DNA from: Thiococcus pfennigii
GTDB taxonomy: Bacteria > Pseudomonadota > Gammaproteobacteria > Chromatiales > Chromatiaceae
Reading direction: 5' to 3'
Assembly: GCF_016583835.1 (NCBI RefSeq)
Contig: NZ_NRRW01000016.1
Location: forward strand, 1-64,000
Length of the DNA: 64,000 bases
Positions within the stretch are counted from its first letter, which is position 1, and each line of letters opens with the position of its first letter. The notes under the pieces are model-generated. The model did no database searches. It saw only the letters and a program-made list of their open reading frames with translations, and had not been told where the DNA came from. The position numbers were made by a program, and so were the translations under genes. Positions 49,750 to 60,197 of the stretch are shown piece by piece.

Positions 49750-51270
49750 TCAGGCGACGCTGCTGATGTCGCGCCGCTCGGCCAACGCCCCCTCGTAGAG
49801 GGCGACGTAGCGCCGGGCGCTCTGCTCCCAGCTCAGGTCCTGGCGCATCCCGGCCTGCATCAGCGAGCGCCACTGATCCGGGTGGTCGCGATAGAGGCGC
49901 AGGCCGTAGCGGAGTGCGTGCCAGAGGCTGTCGGCGTTGGAGTGATCGAACAAGAGCCCGGTGGCCGTGCCCTCGGCGAGGCGCTCCGGGGTCGCGTTGA
50001 CGACCGTGTCGGCGAGCCCGCCGGTGCGGTGCACGATGGGCACGGTGCCGTAGCGCAGGCTGTACATCTGGTTGAGGCCGCAGGGTTCGAAGCGCGACGG
50101 CATCAGGAAGGCGTCGCAGCCGGCCTCGATGCGGTGGGCGCGATCCTCGTCGTAGCCGATGTGCACGCCGATCTGGTCGGGGTGGGCGCGCGAGGCCTCG
50201 AGCATCGCCTGCTCGATCTGGGCGTCGCCGCTGCCCTGCATCACCAGTTGCACGTCCGGGTGGGCCAGCAGCCGCGGCAGCACCGCGAGGATCAGGTCGA
50301 CCCCCTTCTGCTCGACGAGCCGGCCGATGTAGCCGAAGACGATCGCGCGGGGGGTCTGCGGCAGCCCGAACTCCAGTTGGAGGGCGCGCTTGTTCGGGGC
50401 CTTGAGTTCCAGGGTCTCGGGTCCGTAGCGCTGCGGGATGAGCGGGTCCGCTGCCGGGTCCCAGGTCCGGTAGTCGATGCCGTTGAGGATGCCCTGGAAG
50501 CGCGTCCCGAGCTGGCGCAGCAGGCCGTCGAGGCCGCAGCCGAAACGCGGCGTCTTGACCTCCTCGGCATAGGTCGGGCTGACGGTGTTGACCCGATCGG
50601 AGAAGACGATGCCGCCCTTGATGAAGGACATGCGCTGGTGGAATTCCAGCCCGGTCAGCGACCAGAGCGCCGGTGGCAGCCGCAGCCGCTCGAAGGTGGC
50701 GCGATCGAACACCCCCTGATAGGCGAGGTTGTGGATCGTGAAGACCAGCGCCGGGCGCTCGGGTCTGTCGTGCAGCAGGGCCGGGGTGAGGCCGGTCTGC
50801 CAGTCGTTGCCGTGGATGATCTCGGGCCGCCAGTCGAGGGCCGGCACGCCGAGGCCGATCTGGGCGATGACCTGACAGAACAGCAGGAAGCGCTCCGGGT
50901 TGTCGCCCCAATCGCGGCCGCTGACGTCGATGTAGGGGTTGCCCTCGCGGCCGAAGTACTCGGGGGCGTCGACGAGGTAGAGGGGCACCGCGTGGTCGGG
51001 ATGGCGCCCCGCGAGCAGCTGCACGGTCGCGCGGGCGCCCGGCGGGCGCAGCGTGGCGACCGGCTCGAGCGTGGCGAGCTGTTTTACCGCCCGCGGGTAG
51101 GCTGGGATAATCAGCCGCACGTCATGGCCGAGTTCGCGCAGCGCCGCGGGCAGGCTGGCGGCGACGTCGGCCAGTCCCCCGGTCTTGACCAGCGGGTGCA
51201 CCTCGCTGCTCGCGATCAGGATGCGCAGCCCCGCTCGGTCGGGGGGCGATGAGATAACGGACTGCTCCAT
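49750..51270 (-). CDS. glgA: Glycogen synthase (ADP-glucose)
   Basis: GT5 glycosyltransferase that extends glycogen from ADP-glucose. The 506-aa protein has the N-terminal ADP-glucose motif LIASSEVHPLVKTGGLADVA (Lys-Thr-Gly-Gly), HGNDWQTGLTPALLH, FTIHNLAYQGVF, and the C-terminal IGRLVEQKGVDLILAVLPRL. SRFEPCGLNQMYSLRYGTVP with the catalytic Glu and GTATGLLFDHSN also belong to the family. ATG 51270 (MEQSVISSPPD) fits the family; a longer N terminus is possible but lacks support. It is divergent from zwf with about 115 bp between, so the two promoters are close. Confidence 0.96.
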   Translation of the reverse strand: MEQSVISSPPDRAGLRILIASSEVHPLVKTGGLADVAASLPAALRELGHDVRLIIPAYPRAVKQLATLEPVATLRPPGARATVQLLAGRHPDHAVPLYLVDAPEYFGREGNPYIDVSGRDWGDNPERFLLFCQVIAQIGLGVPALDWRPEIIHGNDWQTGLTPALLHDRPERPALVFTIHNLAYQGVFDRATFERLRLPPALWSLTGLEFHQRMSFIKGGIVFSDRVNTVSPTYAEEVKTPRFGCGLDGLLRQLGTRFQGILNGIDYRTWDPAADPLIPQRYGPETLELKAPNKRALQLEFGLPQTPRAIVFGYIGRLVEQKGVDLILAVLPRLLAHPDVQLVMQGSGDAQIEQAMLEASRAHPDQIGVHIGYDEDRAHRIEAGCDAFLMPSRFEPCGLNQMYSLRYGTVPIVHRTGGLADTVVNATPERLAEGTATGLLFDHSNADSLWHALRYGLRLYRDHPDQWRSLMQAGMRQDLSWEQSARRYVALYEGALAERRDISSVA

Positions 51271-51386
51271 GACGAGCCGCGGGGTTCCGGGTGTGGGGTG
51301 TCCCGCCCGTCGCCGATCGATGCGACGCGCCGGCGGGCGCGAAGGGCGAAACGTTAGCACAAATCTCCATCAAATGGGGCGCTTGC

Positions 51387-52859
51387 ATGACCGAGCCTGC
51401 CGTACTGGTGATCTTCGGCGCGACCGGCAATCTGGCGCGCAACAAGCTGCTGCCGGCCCTCTACCGCCTGGAGGCCGGCGGGCATCTGGCGGCGGCGACG
51501 CGCATCCTCGGCATCGGCCGCCGCCCTTGGTCGGATGAGGATTGGCGGGGCGAGGTCCGCCGCGGCCTCGAGGGGCGGCTCGGCGGCTCGCTCGACGCCG
51601 AGGTCCTCGCGCGGCTCGCCGAGCGGTTGCGTTTCCAGTCGGGCGACCTCGAAGAGGACGACGCCTACGCGGCCCTGGCCGGGCGGCTGCACGATGGTGC
51701 GCTGCCGGCCAACCGGCTCTTCTACCTCGCGATCCCGCCGAACCACTACGGCACGGTCGCCGATCGACTCGCGGCCCAGGGCTTGGCGGAGGAGGCCGCG
51801 GGTTGGTCGCGGCTGGTCGTCGAGAAGCCGTTCGGCTTCGATCTGGAGAGCGCCCAGGTCCTCGACGAACGGCTGCGTCGGTCCTTCCGCGAGGAGCAGA
51901 TCTTTCGCATCGATCACTACCTCGGCAAGAGCACGGTCCAGAACGTGCTGGTCTTCCGCTTCGCCAACCTGATGCTCGAGCCGCTCTGGAACCGCCATCA
52001 CATCGACCACATCCAGATCCTCCACGCCGAGACCGGCGGCATCGACGAGCGGGCCGGCTATTACGACGAGGTCGGCGCCCTGCGCGACATGGTCCAGAGC
52101 CACCTGCTCCAGTTGTTGACGCTGGTCGCGATGGAGCCGCCGCCGAGCTGCGACGCCGAGGCCCTGCGCGACGAGAAGGTCAAGGTCCTGCGCTCGATCC
52201 GCCCGATCGCCCGCCAGGCCGTCCCGGCCCATGCGGTGCGTGCCCAGTATCGCGCCGGCGAGGGCGAGGGCGCCAAGGTCGGCGGCTATCTCGACGAGCC
52301 GGGCGTCGCCCAAGACAGCGTCACCGAGACCTACGCCGCCCTGAAGCTCTACATCGACAACTGGCGTTGGCGCAACGTGCCCTTCTACCTGCGCACCGGC
52401 AAGCGCCTGCGCGAGACCAACTCGCTGGTCGCGATCCGCTTCAAGCACCCGCCCCAGCAGCTCTTTCGGGCGACCGCGATCGAGCGGCTCGAGCCCAACT
52501 GGCTGCTCATCAACATCCAGCCGCGCGAGTGCCTGCGCATCGAACTGCAGACCAAGCAGCCGGGCCTGGAGATGCGCACGCGCACCGAGCGGCTGGATGC
52601 GAGCACCTGCCTCGGTGCGGCGGATCAGATCAATGCCTACGAGGCCCTGCTCCTCGACGTCATCAGCGGCGACCATTCGCTGTTTCTGCGCGCCGACGAG
52701 GTGCACTGGGCCTGGCGGATCGTCGACCCGGTGATCCGCCGTTGGGCGAGCGAGCGGGATTTCATCCATACCTATCCGGCCGGCAGTTGGGGGCCGCGCG
52801 AGGCCGCGCGCCTCTTCGATCGCGACGACCAAGACTGGCGCAACGGCCTCGATGGCTGA
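51387..52859 (+). CDS. zwf: Glucose-6-phosphate 1-dehydrogenase
   Basis: Entry enzyme of the oxidative pentose phosphate pathway (490 aa). The coenzyme site reads VIFGATGNLARNKLLPALYR (usually GASGDLA; Asp replaced by Asn here), then LVVEKPFGFDLESAQVLDER. The active-site signature RIDHYLGKSTVQNVL has His177 and Lys181. C-terminal NWRWRNVPFYLRTGKRL is standard. ATG 51387 sits after a short AT-rich leader. pgi follows on the same strand after 108 bp, so the two hexose-phosphate genes probably share a transcript. Confidence 0.96.
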   Translation: MTEPAVLVIFGATGNLARNKLLPALYRLEAGGHLAAATRILGIGRRPWSDEDWRGEVRRGLEGRLGGSLDAEVLARLAERLRFQSGDLEEDDAYAALAGRLHDGALPANRLFYLAIPPNHYGTVADRLAAQGLAEEAAGWSRLVVEKPFGFDLESAQVLDERLRRSFREEQIFRIDHYLGKSTVQNVLVFRFANLMLEPLWNRHHIDHIQILHAETGGIDERAGYYDEVGALRDMVQSHLLQLLTLVAMEPPPSCDAEALRDEKVKVLRSIRPIARQAVPAHAVRAQYRAGEGEGAKVGGYLDEPGVAQDSVTETYAALKLYIDNWRWRNVPFYLRTGKRLRETNSLVAIRFKHPPQQLFRATAIERLEPNWLLINIQPRECLRIELQTKQPGLEMRTRTERLDASTCLGAADQINAYEALLLDVISGDHSLFLRADEVHWAWRIVDPVIRRWASERDFIHTYPAGSWGPREAARLFDRDDQDWRNGLDG

Positions 52860-52967
52860 GGCTGCCGACCCAGGCGCGGTCCCGGCCACCCGATTCATCC
52901 GTCAACCAGGCCCCTGCCTCCGCGCGGGCGCGGTCCGGGGCGTCACATCCCGAGGAGTATCAGAGCT

Positions 52968-54611
52968 ATGTCCCTCGTCAATCAGACCCCCGAATGGCAG
53001 GCCCTGGCGCGGCACTGGGAGCGGATGCAGGGGGTCCACATGCGCGACCTCTTCGCCGAAGACCCGCAGCGCGCCCGTCGGTTGACCGGCGAGGTGGCCG
53101 GCCTCTACGTCGACTATTCCAAGCACCGCCTGACCGGCGAGACCCTCGACCTGCTGCTGGCGCTGGCCGGCGCCGTCGACCTGCGGGGCTGGATCCAGCG
53201 CATGTTCGCCGGCGAGCGGATCAACAACACCGAGCAGCGGGCCGTGCTGCACGTGGCGCTGCGCAACCGCGCCAATCGCGCCATCCTGGTCGATGGCGAG
53301 GATGTGATGCCGCAGGTCAACGCGGTCCTGGGGCAGATGGCCGACCTGGTCGCGCGCATCCATTCCGGGCAGTGGCGGGGCTATAACGGCGAGTCGATCT
53401 GCGACGTCGTCAACATCGGCATCGGCGGTTCGAACCTCGGGCCGAAGATGGTCTGCGAGGCCCTCACCCCGTATCACCGCGCGGGGCTGCGCGTGCACTT
53501 CGTCTCGAACGTCGACGCCAGCCACATCGCCGAGACCCTCAAGGGGCTGGACCCGGCCCGGACCCTCTTCATCGTCGCCTCCAAGACCTTCACGACCCAG
53601 GAGACGATGACCAACGCCCACACGGCGCGCCGCTGGCTCCTCGACGCCTTCGGTGAGGAGGCAGCGGTCGCCCACCACTTCCTCGCCGTCTCGACGAACG
53701 CCGAGGCCGTCGCCGCCTTCGGCATCGACACCGCCAACATGCTGGTCTTCTGGGACTGGGTCGGCGGGCGCTATTCGCTCTGGTCGGCGATCGGCCTACC
53801 CATCGCGCTGGCGATCGGCTTCGAGCGCTTCGTCGAGCTGCTCGAAGGGGCGCACGCGATGGACGAGCACTTCCGCCGCGCCGAGCTCGGCGAGAACCTG
53901 CCCGCCCTGCTCGGGCTGATCGGGGTCTGGTACACGGATTTCGGGGGGGCGGCGAGCCATGCCCTGCTGCCCTACGACCAGTACCTGAAGTACTTCCCGG
54001 CCTACTTCCAGCAGGGCGACATGGAGAGCAACGGCAAGCACGTGACCCGCGAGGGCGTGACGGTCACCTATCCGACCGGCCCCGTGGTCTGGGGCGAGCC
54101 CGGCACCGACGGCCAGCATGCCTTCTACCAGCTCATCCACCAGGGCACCCAGCTGATCCCGGCCGACTTCATCGTGCCGCTGGCGAGCCATCACGCGCTC
54201 GGCGACCATCACCTGAAGCTGCTCGCCAACTGCTTCGCCCAGACCGAGGCCCTGATGCGCGGGCGCACCCGCGAGGAGGCCCGCACCGAGATGCTCGCCG
54301 CCGGGGTGGATCCGGCCCAGGCCGAGGCCCTGGCCCCGCACCGCCAGTTCGATGGCAACCGCCCGACGACGACCATCCTCGTCGAGCGGGTCACCCCGCG
54401 CACGCTCGGCGCCCTGATCGCCCTCTACGAGCACAAGATCTTCGTCCAGGGCGTCATCTGGGGGGTCAATTCGTTCGACCAATGGGGCGTGGAGCTCGGC
54501 AAGCAACTCGCCGGCGTCATCTTCGAGGAACTCGTCGACGGCAAGCTCCAGGCCCGCCACGACGCCTCGACCGCGGCCCTGATCGGGCGCGCCCTCGCGC
54601 AACGCGCCTGA
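52968..54611 (+). CDS. pgi: Glucose-6-phosphate isomerase
   Basis: Interconverts glucose-6-phosphate and fructose-6-phosphate. The 547-aa length equals E. coli Pgi. Signatures are [20 protein letters not shown] (sugar-phosphate loop), [48 protein letters not shown] with the catalytic Glu, [20 protein letters not shown] with the His, and [14 protein letters not shown] at the end with the Lys region. ATG 52968 follows GAGGAG by about 10 nt. Third gene of the glgA/zwf-pgi group, linking glycogen synthesis and glucose oxidation. Confidence 0.97.
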   Translation: MSLVNQTPEWQALARHWERMQGVHMRDLFAEDPQRARRLTGEVAGLYVDYSKHRLTGETLDLLLALAGAVDLRGWIQRMFAGERINNTEQRAVLHVALRNRANRAILVDGEDVMPQVNAVLGQMADLVARIHSGQWRGYNGESICDVVNIGIGGSNLGPKMVCEALTPYHRAGLRVHFVSNVDASHIAETLKGLDPARTLFIVASKTFTTQETMTNAHTARRWLLDAFGEEAAVAHHFLAVSTNAEAVAAFGIDTANMLVFWDWVGGRYSLWSAIGLPIALAIGFERFVELLEGAHAMDEHFRRAELGENLPALLGLIGVWYTDFGGAASHALLPYDQYLKYFPAYFQQGDMESNGKHVTREGVTVTYPTGPVVWGEPGTDGQHAFYQLIHQGTQLIPADFIVPLASHHALGDHHLKLLANCFAQTEALMRGRTREEARTEMLAAGVDPAQAEALAPHRQFDGNRPTTTILVERVTPRTLGALIALYEHKIFVQGVIWGVNSFDQWGVELGKQLAGVIFEELVDGKLQARHDASTAALIGRALAQRA

Positions 54612-54614
54612 GGC

Positions 54615-54790
54615 GTCAGCCGCCAGCCGCCAGCCGCCAGCCGTCAGCCACCAGCCACCAGCTGTCAGCCACCAGCTGTCAGCCACCAGCTGTCAGCCAC
54701 CAGCTGTCAGCAACCAGCCGCGAGCCGCGAGCCGCCAGCCACCAGCTGAAGGCTGAAGGCTGAAGGCTGGTGGCTGATAGCTGAAGGCTG
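54615..54790. repeat. Heptamer repeat with inverted second half
   Basis: Imperfect tandem heptamers of the type CAGCCAC/CAGCTGT from 54615 to about 54743 (including four 14-bp units CAGCTGTCAGCCAC), followed to 54790 by the complementary type GCTGAAG/GCTGGTG. The two halves can pair into a long imperfect hairpin right after the pgi stop codon. It may act as a transcript end; slippage would change its length. Confidence 0.9.
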
Positions 54791-55394
54791 TAAACGCTGA
54801 AGGCCCTCCCCGCCCCGATCTTTCCGCCGAATCCGCGGTCTCATCACAGAGGACGGTGGTGCCCGTCTGGTCGCATCTGCCCGGCTATTCTTACGAGATC
54901 GGGGACGGAGATCGGGGACGACGACGAACGGGTGGGCGGTGGAACATGGCGCCTCCCGCCCCGATCTAATCACCACGCCGCTCCCGTTGGGATGTCGTGC
55001 ACTGGGGCGCCGGGTCGGGCCGCCGCCCCCCGCGGGTGGGGTGTCGCCAAGTTGTAATCAGGGTCACATTGCCGACGCAACGCCATCTGGCCGTTGCAAA
55101 TTTCGCACAGGTGCCCAACAACTCTCCCAACAGGCCGGATCGCCTCGCGGCAATGGCGATCGAGTGACGCACCCTTTTGGTGCGGCGTCGGGCTCGGTGG
55201 TGCCCCGTCTATGACCACGTCCAGGGCGTCGTGAGCCCGCGATGGATCGGGTTCGGGGCCTAGCTGGCCCGAAGATTGCCCGAATTAGGCCGGGGACCGC
55301 GCCCGCAACCGCCGAGAACCGACGCCCAGAATTTTGGTTGGCCACGCCGAGGCTGGCCGCGAGCCAATACCGACTCCGTGTGAGGTATGTTCAA
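54791..55394. other. Long leader region before prkA
   Basis: About 600 bp without a supportable gene. A short inverted repeat ACGCACC-CTTTT-GGTGCGGCGT lies at 55167-55188. The region around 55050-55130 is relatively AT-rich and could contain the prkA promoter; I cannot assign a sigma factor. No riboswitch is recognised. Confidence 0.45.
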
Positions 55395-57317
55395 ATGTCG
55401 ATCTTCGAACGCTATCAGGCCCGCTACGAAGCGTCTCGCCACGAGGTCATGAGCCTCGGCGAGTATCTGGAGCTCTGCAAGTCGGATCCGGTGGCCTACG
55501 CCGGGCCGGCCGAGCGTCTGCTGCGGGCCATCGGTGAACCCGAGCTGGTCGATACGCGCAACGATCCGCGCCTGAGCCGGATCTTCCAGAACAAGGTCCT
55601 GCGGCGCTATCCGGCCTTCTCCGAGTTCTACGGCATGGAGGAGCCGATCGAGCACCTGGTCGCCTATCTCAAGCATGCCGCCCAGGGCCTGGAGGAGAAG
55701 AAGCAGATCCTCTACCTGCTCGGCCCGGTCGGCGGCGGCAAGTCCTCGCTCGCCGAGAAGCTCAAGGAGCTGATGCAGGAGGTCCCCTTCTACGCGATCG
55801 AGGACTCGCCGGTCTTCGAGTCGCCGCTCGGGCTCTTCTCGCCCGAGGAGGACGGGGCGATCCTCGAGGACGACTACGGGATTCCGCGGCGCTACCTGCG
55901 CACCATCATGTCGCCCTGGGCGGTCAAGCGCCTCCAGGAGTACAACGGCGACATCACCCGCTTCCGGGTCGTGAAGCTCTACCCCTCGATCCTCGAGCAG
56001 ATCGCGATCGCGAAGACCGAGCCGGGCGACGAGAACAACCAGGACATCTCCTCGCTGGTCGGCAAGGTCGACATCCGCCAGCTCGAGCGCTTCGCCCAGC
56101 ACGACGCCGACGCCTACAGCTACTCGGGCGCCCTGTGCCGCGCCAACCAGGGCCTGATGGAGTTCGTCGAGATGTTCAAGGCACCGATCAAGGTGCTGCA
56201 TCCGCTGCTGACGGCGACCCAGGAGGGCAACTACAACGGCACCGAGGGGCTCTCGGCGCTGCCGTTCCAGGGCATCATCCTGGCGCACAGCAACGAGTCG
56301 GAGTGGCAGTCGTTCCGCAACAACAAGAACAACGAGGCCTTCCTCGATCGCGTCTACATCGTCAAGGTGCCCTACTGCCTGCGCGTCGACGAGGAGGTGC
56401 AGATCTACGAGAAGCTGCTGCGCAACAGCTCGCTCGCGGCCTCCCCGTGCGCGCCGGGGACGCTGGAGATGATGGCCCAGTTCTCGGTCCTCACGCGCCT
56501 GAAGGAGCCGGAGAACTCCAGCGCCTATTCGAAGATGCGGATCTACAACGGCGAGAATCTGAAGGACACCGACCCCAAGGCCAAGTCGATCCAGGAGTAC
56601 CGCGACTATGCCGGCGTCGACGAGGGGATGACGGGCATCTCGACGCGCTTCGCGTTCAAGATCCTCTCCCAGGTCTTCAACTTCGACCACACCGAGGTCG
56701 CGGCCAACCCGGTGCACCTGCTCTACGTCTTGGAGAAGCAGATCGCCCGCGAGCAGTTGCCGCCCGAGATCCAGGAGCGCTATCTGGGCTACCTGAAGCA
56801 GTTCCTCGCGCCGCGCTACGCCGAGTTCATCGGCAAGGAGCTCCAGACGGCCTACCTGGAGTCCTACGCGGAGTACGGCCAGAACATCTTCGACCGTTAC
56901 GTGACCTACGCCGACTACTGGATCCAGGACCAGGAGTACCGCGACCCCGACACCGGCGAGATGATGGACCGCGGCGCCCTGAACGAGGAGTTGGAGAAGA
57001 TCGAGAAGCCCGCCGGGATCTCCAACCCGAAGGACTTCCGCAACGAGATCGTCAACTTCGTGCTGCGCGCCCGGGCCAACAACGGCGGGGCCAATCCGAG
57101 GTGGACGAGCTACGAGAAGCTGCGCGTGGTCATCGAGAAGAAGATGTTCTCGAACACCGAGGACCTGCTGCCGGTGATCTCCTTCAACACCAAGGCCTCG
57201 GTCGACGAGCAGAAGAAGCACGACCAGTTCGTCGAGCGGATGACCGGCAAGGGCTACACGGCCAAGCAGGTCCGGCTGCTGTCGGAGTGGTATCTGCGGG
57301 TGCGCAAGTCGCACTGA
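55395..57317 (+). CDS. prkA: PrkA/YeaG-family serine protein kinase
   Basis: AAA-type serine kinase (640 aa) of the YeaG family, part of nutrient-stress responses in bacteria. Visible parts: N-terminal SIFERYQARYEASRHEVMSL, the Walker A loop LLGPVGGGKSSLAEKLKELM (about residues 109-128), the PrkA-specific insert PEEDGAILEDDYGIPRRYLR, IILAHSNESEWQSFRNNKNN with sensor-like Asn, and the C-terminal PrkA domain ending LRVRKSH. Length and motifs are typical. GAGGT precedes ATG 55395 by 8 nt. First gene of the prkA-yeaH-spoVR operon. A long noncoding leader upstream suggests complex regulation. Confidence 0.95.
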   Translation: MSIFERYQARYEASRHEVMSLGEYLELCKSDPVAYAGPAERLLRAIGEPELVDTRNDPRLSRIFQNKVLRRYPAFSEFYGMEEPIEHLVAYLKHAAQGLEEKKQILYLLGPVGGGKSSLAEKLKELMQEVPFYAIEDSPVFESPLGLFSPEEDGAILEDDYGIPRRYLRTIMSPWAVKRLQEYNGDITRFRVVKLYPSILEQIAIAKTEPGDENNQDISSLVGKVDIRQLERFAQHDADAYSYSGALCRANQGLMEFVEMFKAPIKVLHPLLTATQEGNYNGTEGLSALPFQGIILAHSNESEWQSFRNNKNNEAFLDRVYIVKVPYCLRVDEEVQIYEKLLRNSSLAASPCAPGTLEMMAQFSVLTRLKEPENSSAYSKMRIYNGENLKDTDPKAKSIQEYRDYAGVDEGMTGISTRFAFKILSQVFNFDHTEVAANPVHLLYVLEKQIAREQLPPEIQERYLGYLKQFLAPRYAEFIGKELQTAYLESYAEYGQNIFDRYVTYADYWIQDQEYRDPDTGEMMDRGALNEELEKIEKPAGISNPKDFRNEIVNFVLRARANNGGANPRWTSYEKLRVVIEKKMFSNTEDLLPVISFNTKASVDEQKKHDQFVERMTGKGYTAKQVRLLSEWYLRVRKSH

Positions 57318-57424
57318 GACCGGCGCGCCCGGCGGCGGCCGCGGGCCGCCCCGTCGGCGTGCCCGCGGCCCTGGGGCGCGGCGCCCGCGTCGGCACATTC
57401 ATGTAGTAGTGGGATTCCGAGCCT

Positions 57425-58696
57425 ATGTCGCACTTCATCGACCGGCGGCTGAACGGCAAGAACAAGAGCGCCGTCAACCGCCAGCGCTTTCTGCAGCGCT
57501 ACAAATCCCAGCTCAAGCGGGCCGTGACAGACGCCGTCAACCGCCGCAGCATCACGGACGTGGCCAATGGCGAGAGGGTCGGCATCCCGTCGAAGGACAT
57601 CGGCGAGCCGGTCTTCCACCATGGGCCGGGCGGCACGCGCGAGACGGTGCACCCGGGCAACAAGGACTTCCTGAGCGGCGACCGCATCCAGCGGCCCCCG
57701 GAAGGCGGCGGCAGCGGGAGCGGCCAGGGCCGCGCCGGGCGCGGCGGCAAGGGCGAGGACGACTTCGTCTTCGAGCTCTCGCGCGACGAGTTTCTCGATC
57801 TCCTCTTCGAGGACCTCGCGCTGCCCAACCTAGTGCGCAACCAGCTGATCGGCACGAACGAGTTCAAGTACGCGCGCGCCGGCTACGCGACCGACGGGGC
57901 GCCGACCAACATCGACGTGGTGCGCTCGTTGAAGGGTGCGATCGCCCGGCGCACGGCCCTCGGCGCGCCCCATCGTGGGCGCCTGCGCGAGGCCGAGGCC
58001 GAACTCGAGGCCCTGCTCGCCGCCGGCGCGGACGAGACGGACGCGCGGGTGCTGGCGCTGCGCGAGGAGATCGATCGGCTCAAGACGCGCCTCGCGGCCC
58101 TGCCTTTCATCGACACCTACGACCTGCGCTACCAGAGCTTCGTCAAGCGCCCCGAGCCGACCAGCAAGGCCGTCATGCTCTGCATCATGGACGTGTCGGG
58201 CTCGATGGACCAGGTGCGCAAGAGCCTGGCCAAGCGCTTTTTCATCCTGCTCTACCTGTTCTTGCAGCGCAATTACGACCACATCGACCTGGTCTTCATC
58301 CGCCACCACACGATCGCCCAGGAGGTCGACGAGCAGGAGTTCTTCTACTCGCGCGAGACCGGCGGCACCGTCGTCTCCAGCGCGCTCAACCTGGCCCACG
58401 AGATCCTCACCGAGCGCTACGACAGCCAGGACTGGAACATCTACGCCGCGCAGGCCTCCGACGGCGACAACTGGGACTCGGACTCGGCCATCTGCCGCGA
58501 CATCCTGGTCTCCCGGCTGATGCCGCTGATGCGCTACTACGCCTACGTCGAGATCACCCCGCGCCAGCACCAGAGCCTCTGGTACGCCTACCAGGACGTG
58601 CGGGCCGCGCACCGCAACTTCGCGATGCAGGAGATCGGCGGCGGCGAGGACATCTACCCGGTCTTCCGCGAGCTGTTCAAGAGGCAGGAGGTCTGA
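57425..58696 (+). CDS. yeaH: YeaH-family protein (DUF444, von Willebrand A-like)
   Basis: A 423-aa protein of the YeaH/YhbH (DUF444) family, functionally tied to PrkA/YeaG. The N-terminal [20 protein letters not shown] and [20 protein letters not shown] are diagnostic. A Gly-rich linker ([20 protein letters not shown]) follows. The C-terminal half is a von Willebrand A-like fold with the metal motif [14 protein letters not shown] (Asp-x-Ser-x-Ser) and [20 protein letters not shown]. It starts 107 bp after prkA and shares one base with the spoVR start (TGATG). Confidence 0.95.
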   Translation: MSHFIDRRLNGKNKSAVNRQRFLQRYKSQLKRAVTDAVNRRSITDVANGERVGIPSKDIGEPVFHHGPGGTRETVHPGNKDFLSGDRIQRPPEGGGSGSGQGRAGRGGKGEDDFVFELSRDEFLDLLFEDLALPNLVRNQLIGTNEFKYARAGYATDGAPTNIDVVRSLKGAIARRTALGAPHRGRLREAEAELEALLAAGADETDARVLALREEIDRLKTRLAALPFIDTYDLRYQSFVKRPEPTSKAVMLCIMDVSGSMDQVRKSLAKRFFILLYLFLQRNYDHIDLVFIRHHTIAQEVDEQEFFYSRETGGTVVSSALNLAHEILTERYDSQDWNIYAAQASDGDNWDSDSAICRDILVSRLMPLMRYYAYVEITPRQHQSLWYAYQDVRAAHRNFAMQEIGGGEDIYPVFRELFKRQEV

Positions 58697-60186
58697 TGCG
58701 CAACGTCATTTCCGAGTCCTCCGAGTGGACCTTCCCGCTCCTGGAGCGTTTCGACCGGGAGCTGGCCCGGCTCGCCCACGACCACTACCGGCTGGACACC
58801 TACGCCAATCAGATCGAGGTCATCGCCTCCGAGCAGATGATCGACGCCTACTCGTCGGTCGGCCTGCCGATCAGCTACCACCACTGGTCGTTCGGCAAGC
58901 AATTCGTCGCCACCGAGCAGACCTATCGGCGTGGCCAGATGGGGCTCGCCTACGAGATCGTCATCAATTCCGACCCTTGCATCGCCTACCTGATGGAGGA
59001 GAACACGCTGCCGATGCAGGCGCTCGTGATCGCCCACGCCTGCTACGGCCACAACAGCTTCTTCAAGGGCAACTATCTCTTCCGCACCTGGACCAGCGCC
59101 GATGCGATCGTCGACTACCTGGTCTTCGCCCGGAACTACATCGCCCGCTGCGAGGAGCGCTACGGGCAGGAGGAGGTCGAGCTGCTGCTCGATTCCTGTC
59201 ACGCGCTGATGAACCACGGCGTCGACCGCTACAAGCGCCCGGCGCCGCTGTCGATGGCCGAGGAGCAACGCCGACAGCGCGAGCGCGAGGCCTATCTGCA
59301 ACTCCAGATCAACGACCTGTGGCGGACCATCCCGCGCATCGACGCGGACGGCAACGGCGAGCAGGAGGCACGCTGGCCCGAGGAGCCGCAGGAGAACATC
59401 CTCTACTTCCTGGAGAAGAACGCCCCGCTGCTCGAGCCCTGGCAGCGCGAGATCCTGCGCATCGTGCGCAAGATCAGCCAGTACTTCTATCCGCAGCGCC
59501 AGACCCAGGTCATGAACGAGGGCTGGGCGACCTTCTGGCACTACACGCTCCTCAATCACCTCTACGACGAGGGCTTCGTCAGCGACGGGTTCATGATGGA
59601 GGTGCTGCAATCCCACACCGGCGTCGTCTTCCAGCCGCCGTTCGACGCCCCCTACTACAGCGGCATCAATCCCTACGCGCTCGGCTTCGCGATGATGCGC
59701 GACATCCGCCGCATCTGCGAGGAGCCGACGGCCGAGGACCGCGCCTGGTTCCCCGACATCGCCGGCGGCGACTGGCTCGCGGTGCTCGACTTCGCGATGC
59801 GCAACTTCAAGGACGAGAGCTTCATCGCCCAGTTCCTCTCGCCGCGGGTCATGCGCGACCTGCGCCTGTTCGCCGTCGCCGACGACGACCGCGAGGAGAC
59901 GCTCGCGGTCTCGGCGATCCACGACGAGGGCGGCTACCGGGCGCTGCGCCAGGCGCTGGCCGATCAGTACAACCTCGGCAGCCGCGAGCCCAACATCCAG
60001 GTCTTCAATGTCGATCGCTGGGGCGATCGCTCGCTCACGCTGCGCCATACCCGCTACAATCGCCGTCCGCTCGCCGAGAATGTCGACGAGATGCTGCGTC
60101 ATGTGCGACGGCTATGGGGCTTCCCGGTCCGCCTCGAGTCCGTCGACGGAGAGGGTCGGGTCCAGCTCGTGGGGGAGCAGCGCTGA
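58696..60186 (+). CDS. SpoVR/YcgB-family protein
   Basis: A 496-aa SpoVR-family protein (YcgB in E. coli), third member of the conserved prkA-yeaH-ycgB stress operon. Signatures: ASEQMIDAYSSVGLPISYHH, WSFGKQFVATEQTYRRGQMG, YEIVINSDPCIAYLMEENT, HACYGHNSFFKGNYLFRTWT and QVMNEGWATFWHYTLLNHLY. The biochemical role is unknown, though the His/Glu-rich core (HACYGHN, NEGWATFWH) looks metal-binding. The ATG overlaps the yeaH stop by one base. Its 3' end is duplicated at 62164-62347. In the right-hand copy the stop codon is directly followed by the ATG of the L,D-transpeptidase gene, the presumed original arrangement. Confidence 0.94.
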   Translation: MRNVISESSEWTFPLLERFDRELARLAHDHYRLDTYANQIEVIASEQMIDAYSSVGLPISYHHWSFGKQFVATEQTYRRGQMGLAYEIVINSDPCIAYLMEENTLPMQALVIAHACYGHNSFFKGNYLFRTWTSADAIVDYLVFARNYIARCEERYGQEEVELLLDSCHALMNHGVDRYKRPAPLSMAEEQRRQREREAYLQLQINDLWRTIPRIDADGNGEQEARWPEEPQENILYFLEKNAPLLEPWQREILRIVRKISQYFYPQRQTQVMNEGWATFWHYTLLNHLYDEGFVSDGFMMEVLQSHTGVVFQPPFDAPYYSGINPYALGFAMMRDIRRICEEPTAEDRAWFPDIAGGDWLAVLDFAMRNFKDESFIAQFLSPRVMRDLRLFAVADDDREETLAVSAIHDEGGYRALRQALADQYNLGSREPNIQVFNVDRWGDRSLTLRHTRYNRRPLAENVDEMLRHVRRLWGFPVRLESVDGEGRVQLVGEQR

Positions 60187-60197
60187 ATGCCAGTCCT
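60018..60197 (+). repeat. Direct repeat, left copy (spoVR 3' end plus 11 nt)
   Basis: The last 169 bp of spoVR and the following ATGCCAGTCCT recur at 62164-62347. From 60104 to 60197 the copies are identical over 94 bp (offset 2,150). The earlier part is similar but diverged, with a net 4-nt length difference. Similarity stops after ATGCCAGTCCT. Confidence 0.95.

Noticed and set aside
54615-54790. Possible CRISPR array or protein-coding repeat
   Set aside because: The period is 7 or 14 bp with no spacers and both orientations occur; no open frame uses it convincingly.
54791-55394. Sigma-54 promoter upstream of prkA
   Set aside because: No GG-N10-GC pair in the right context (TGGCAC-N5-TTGC) was found by eye.
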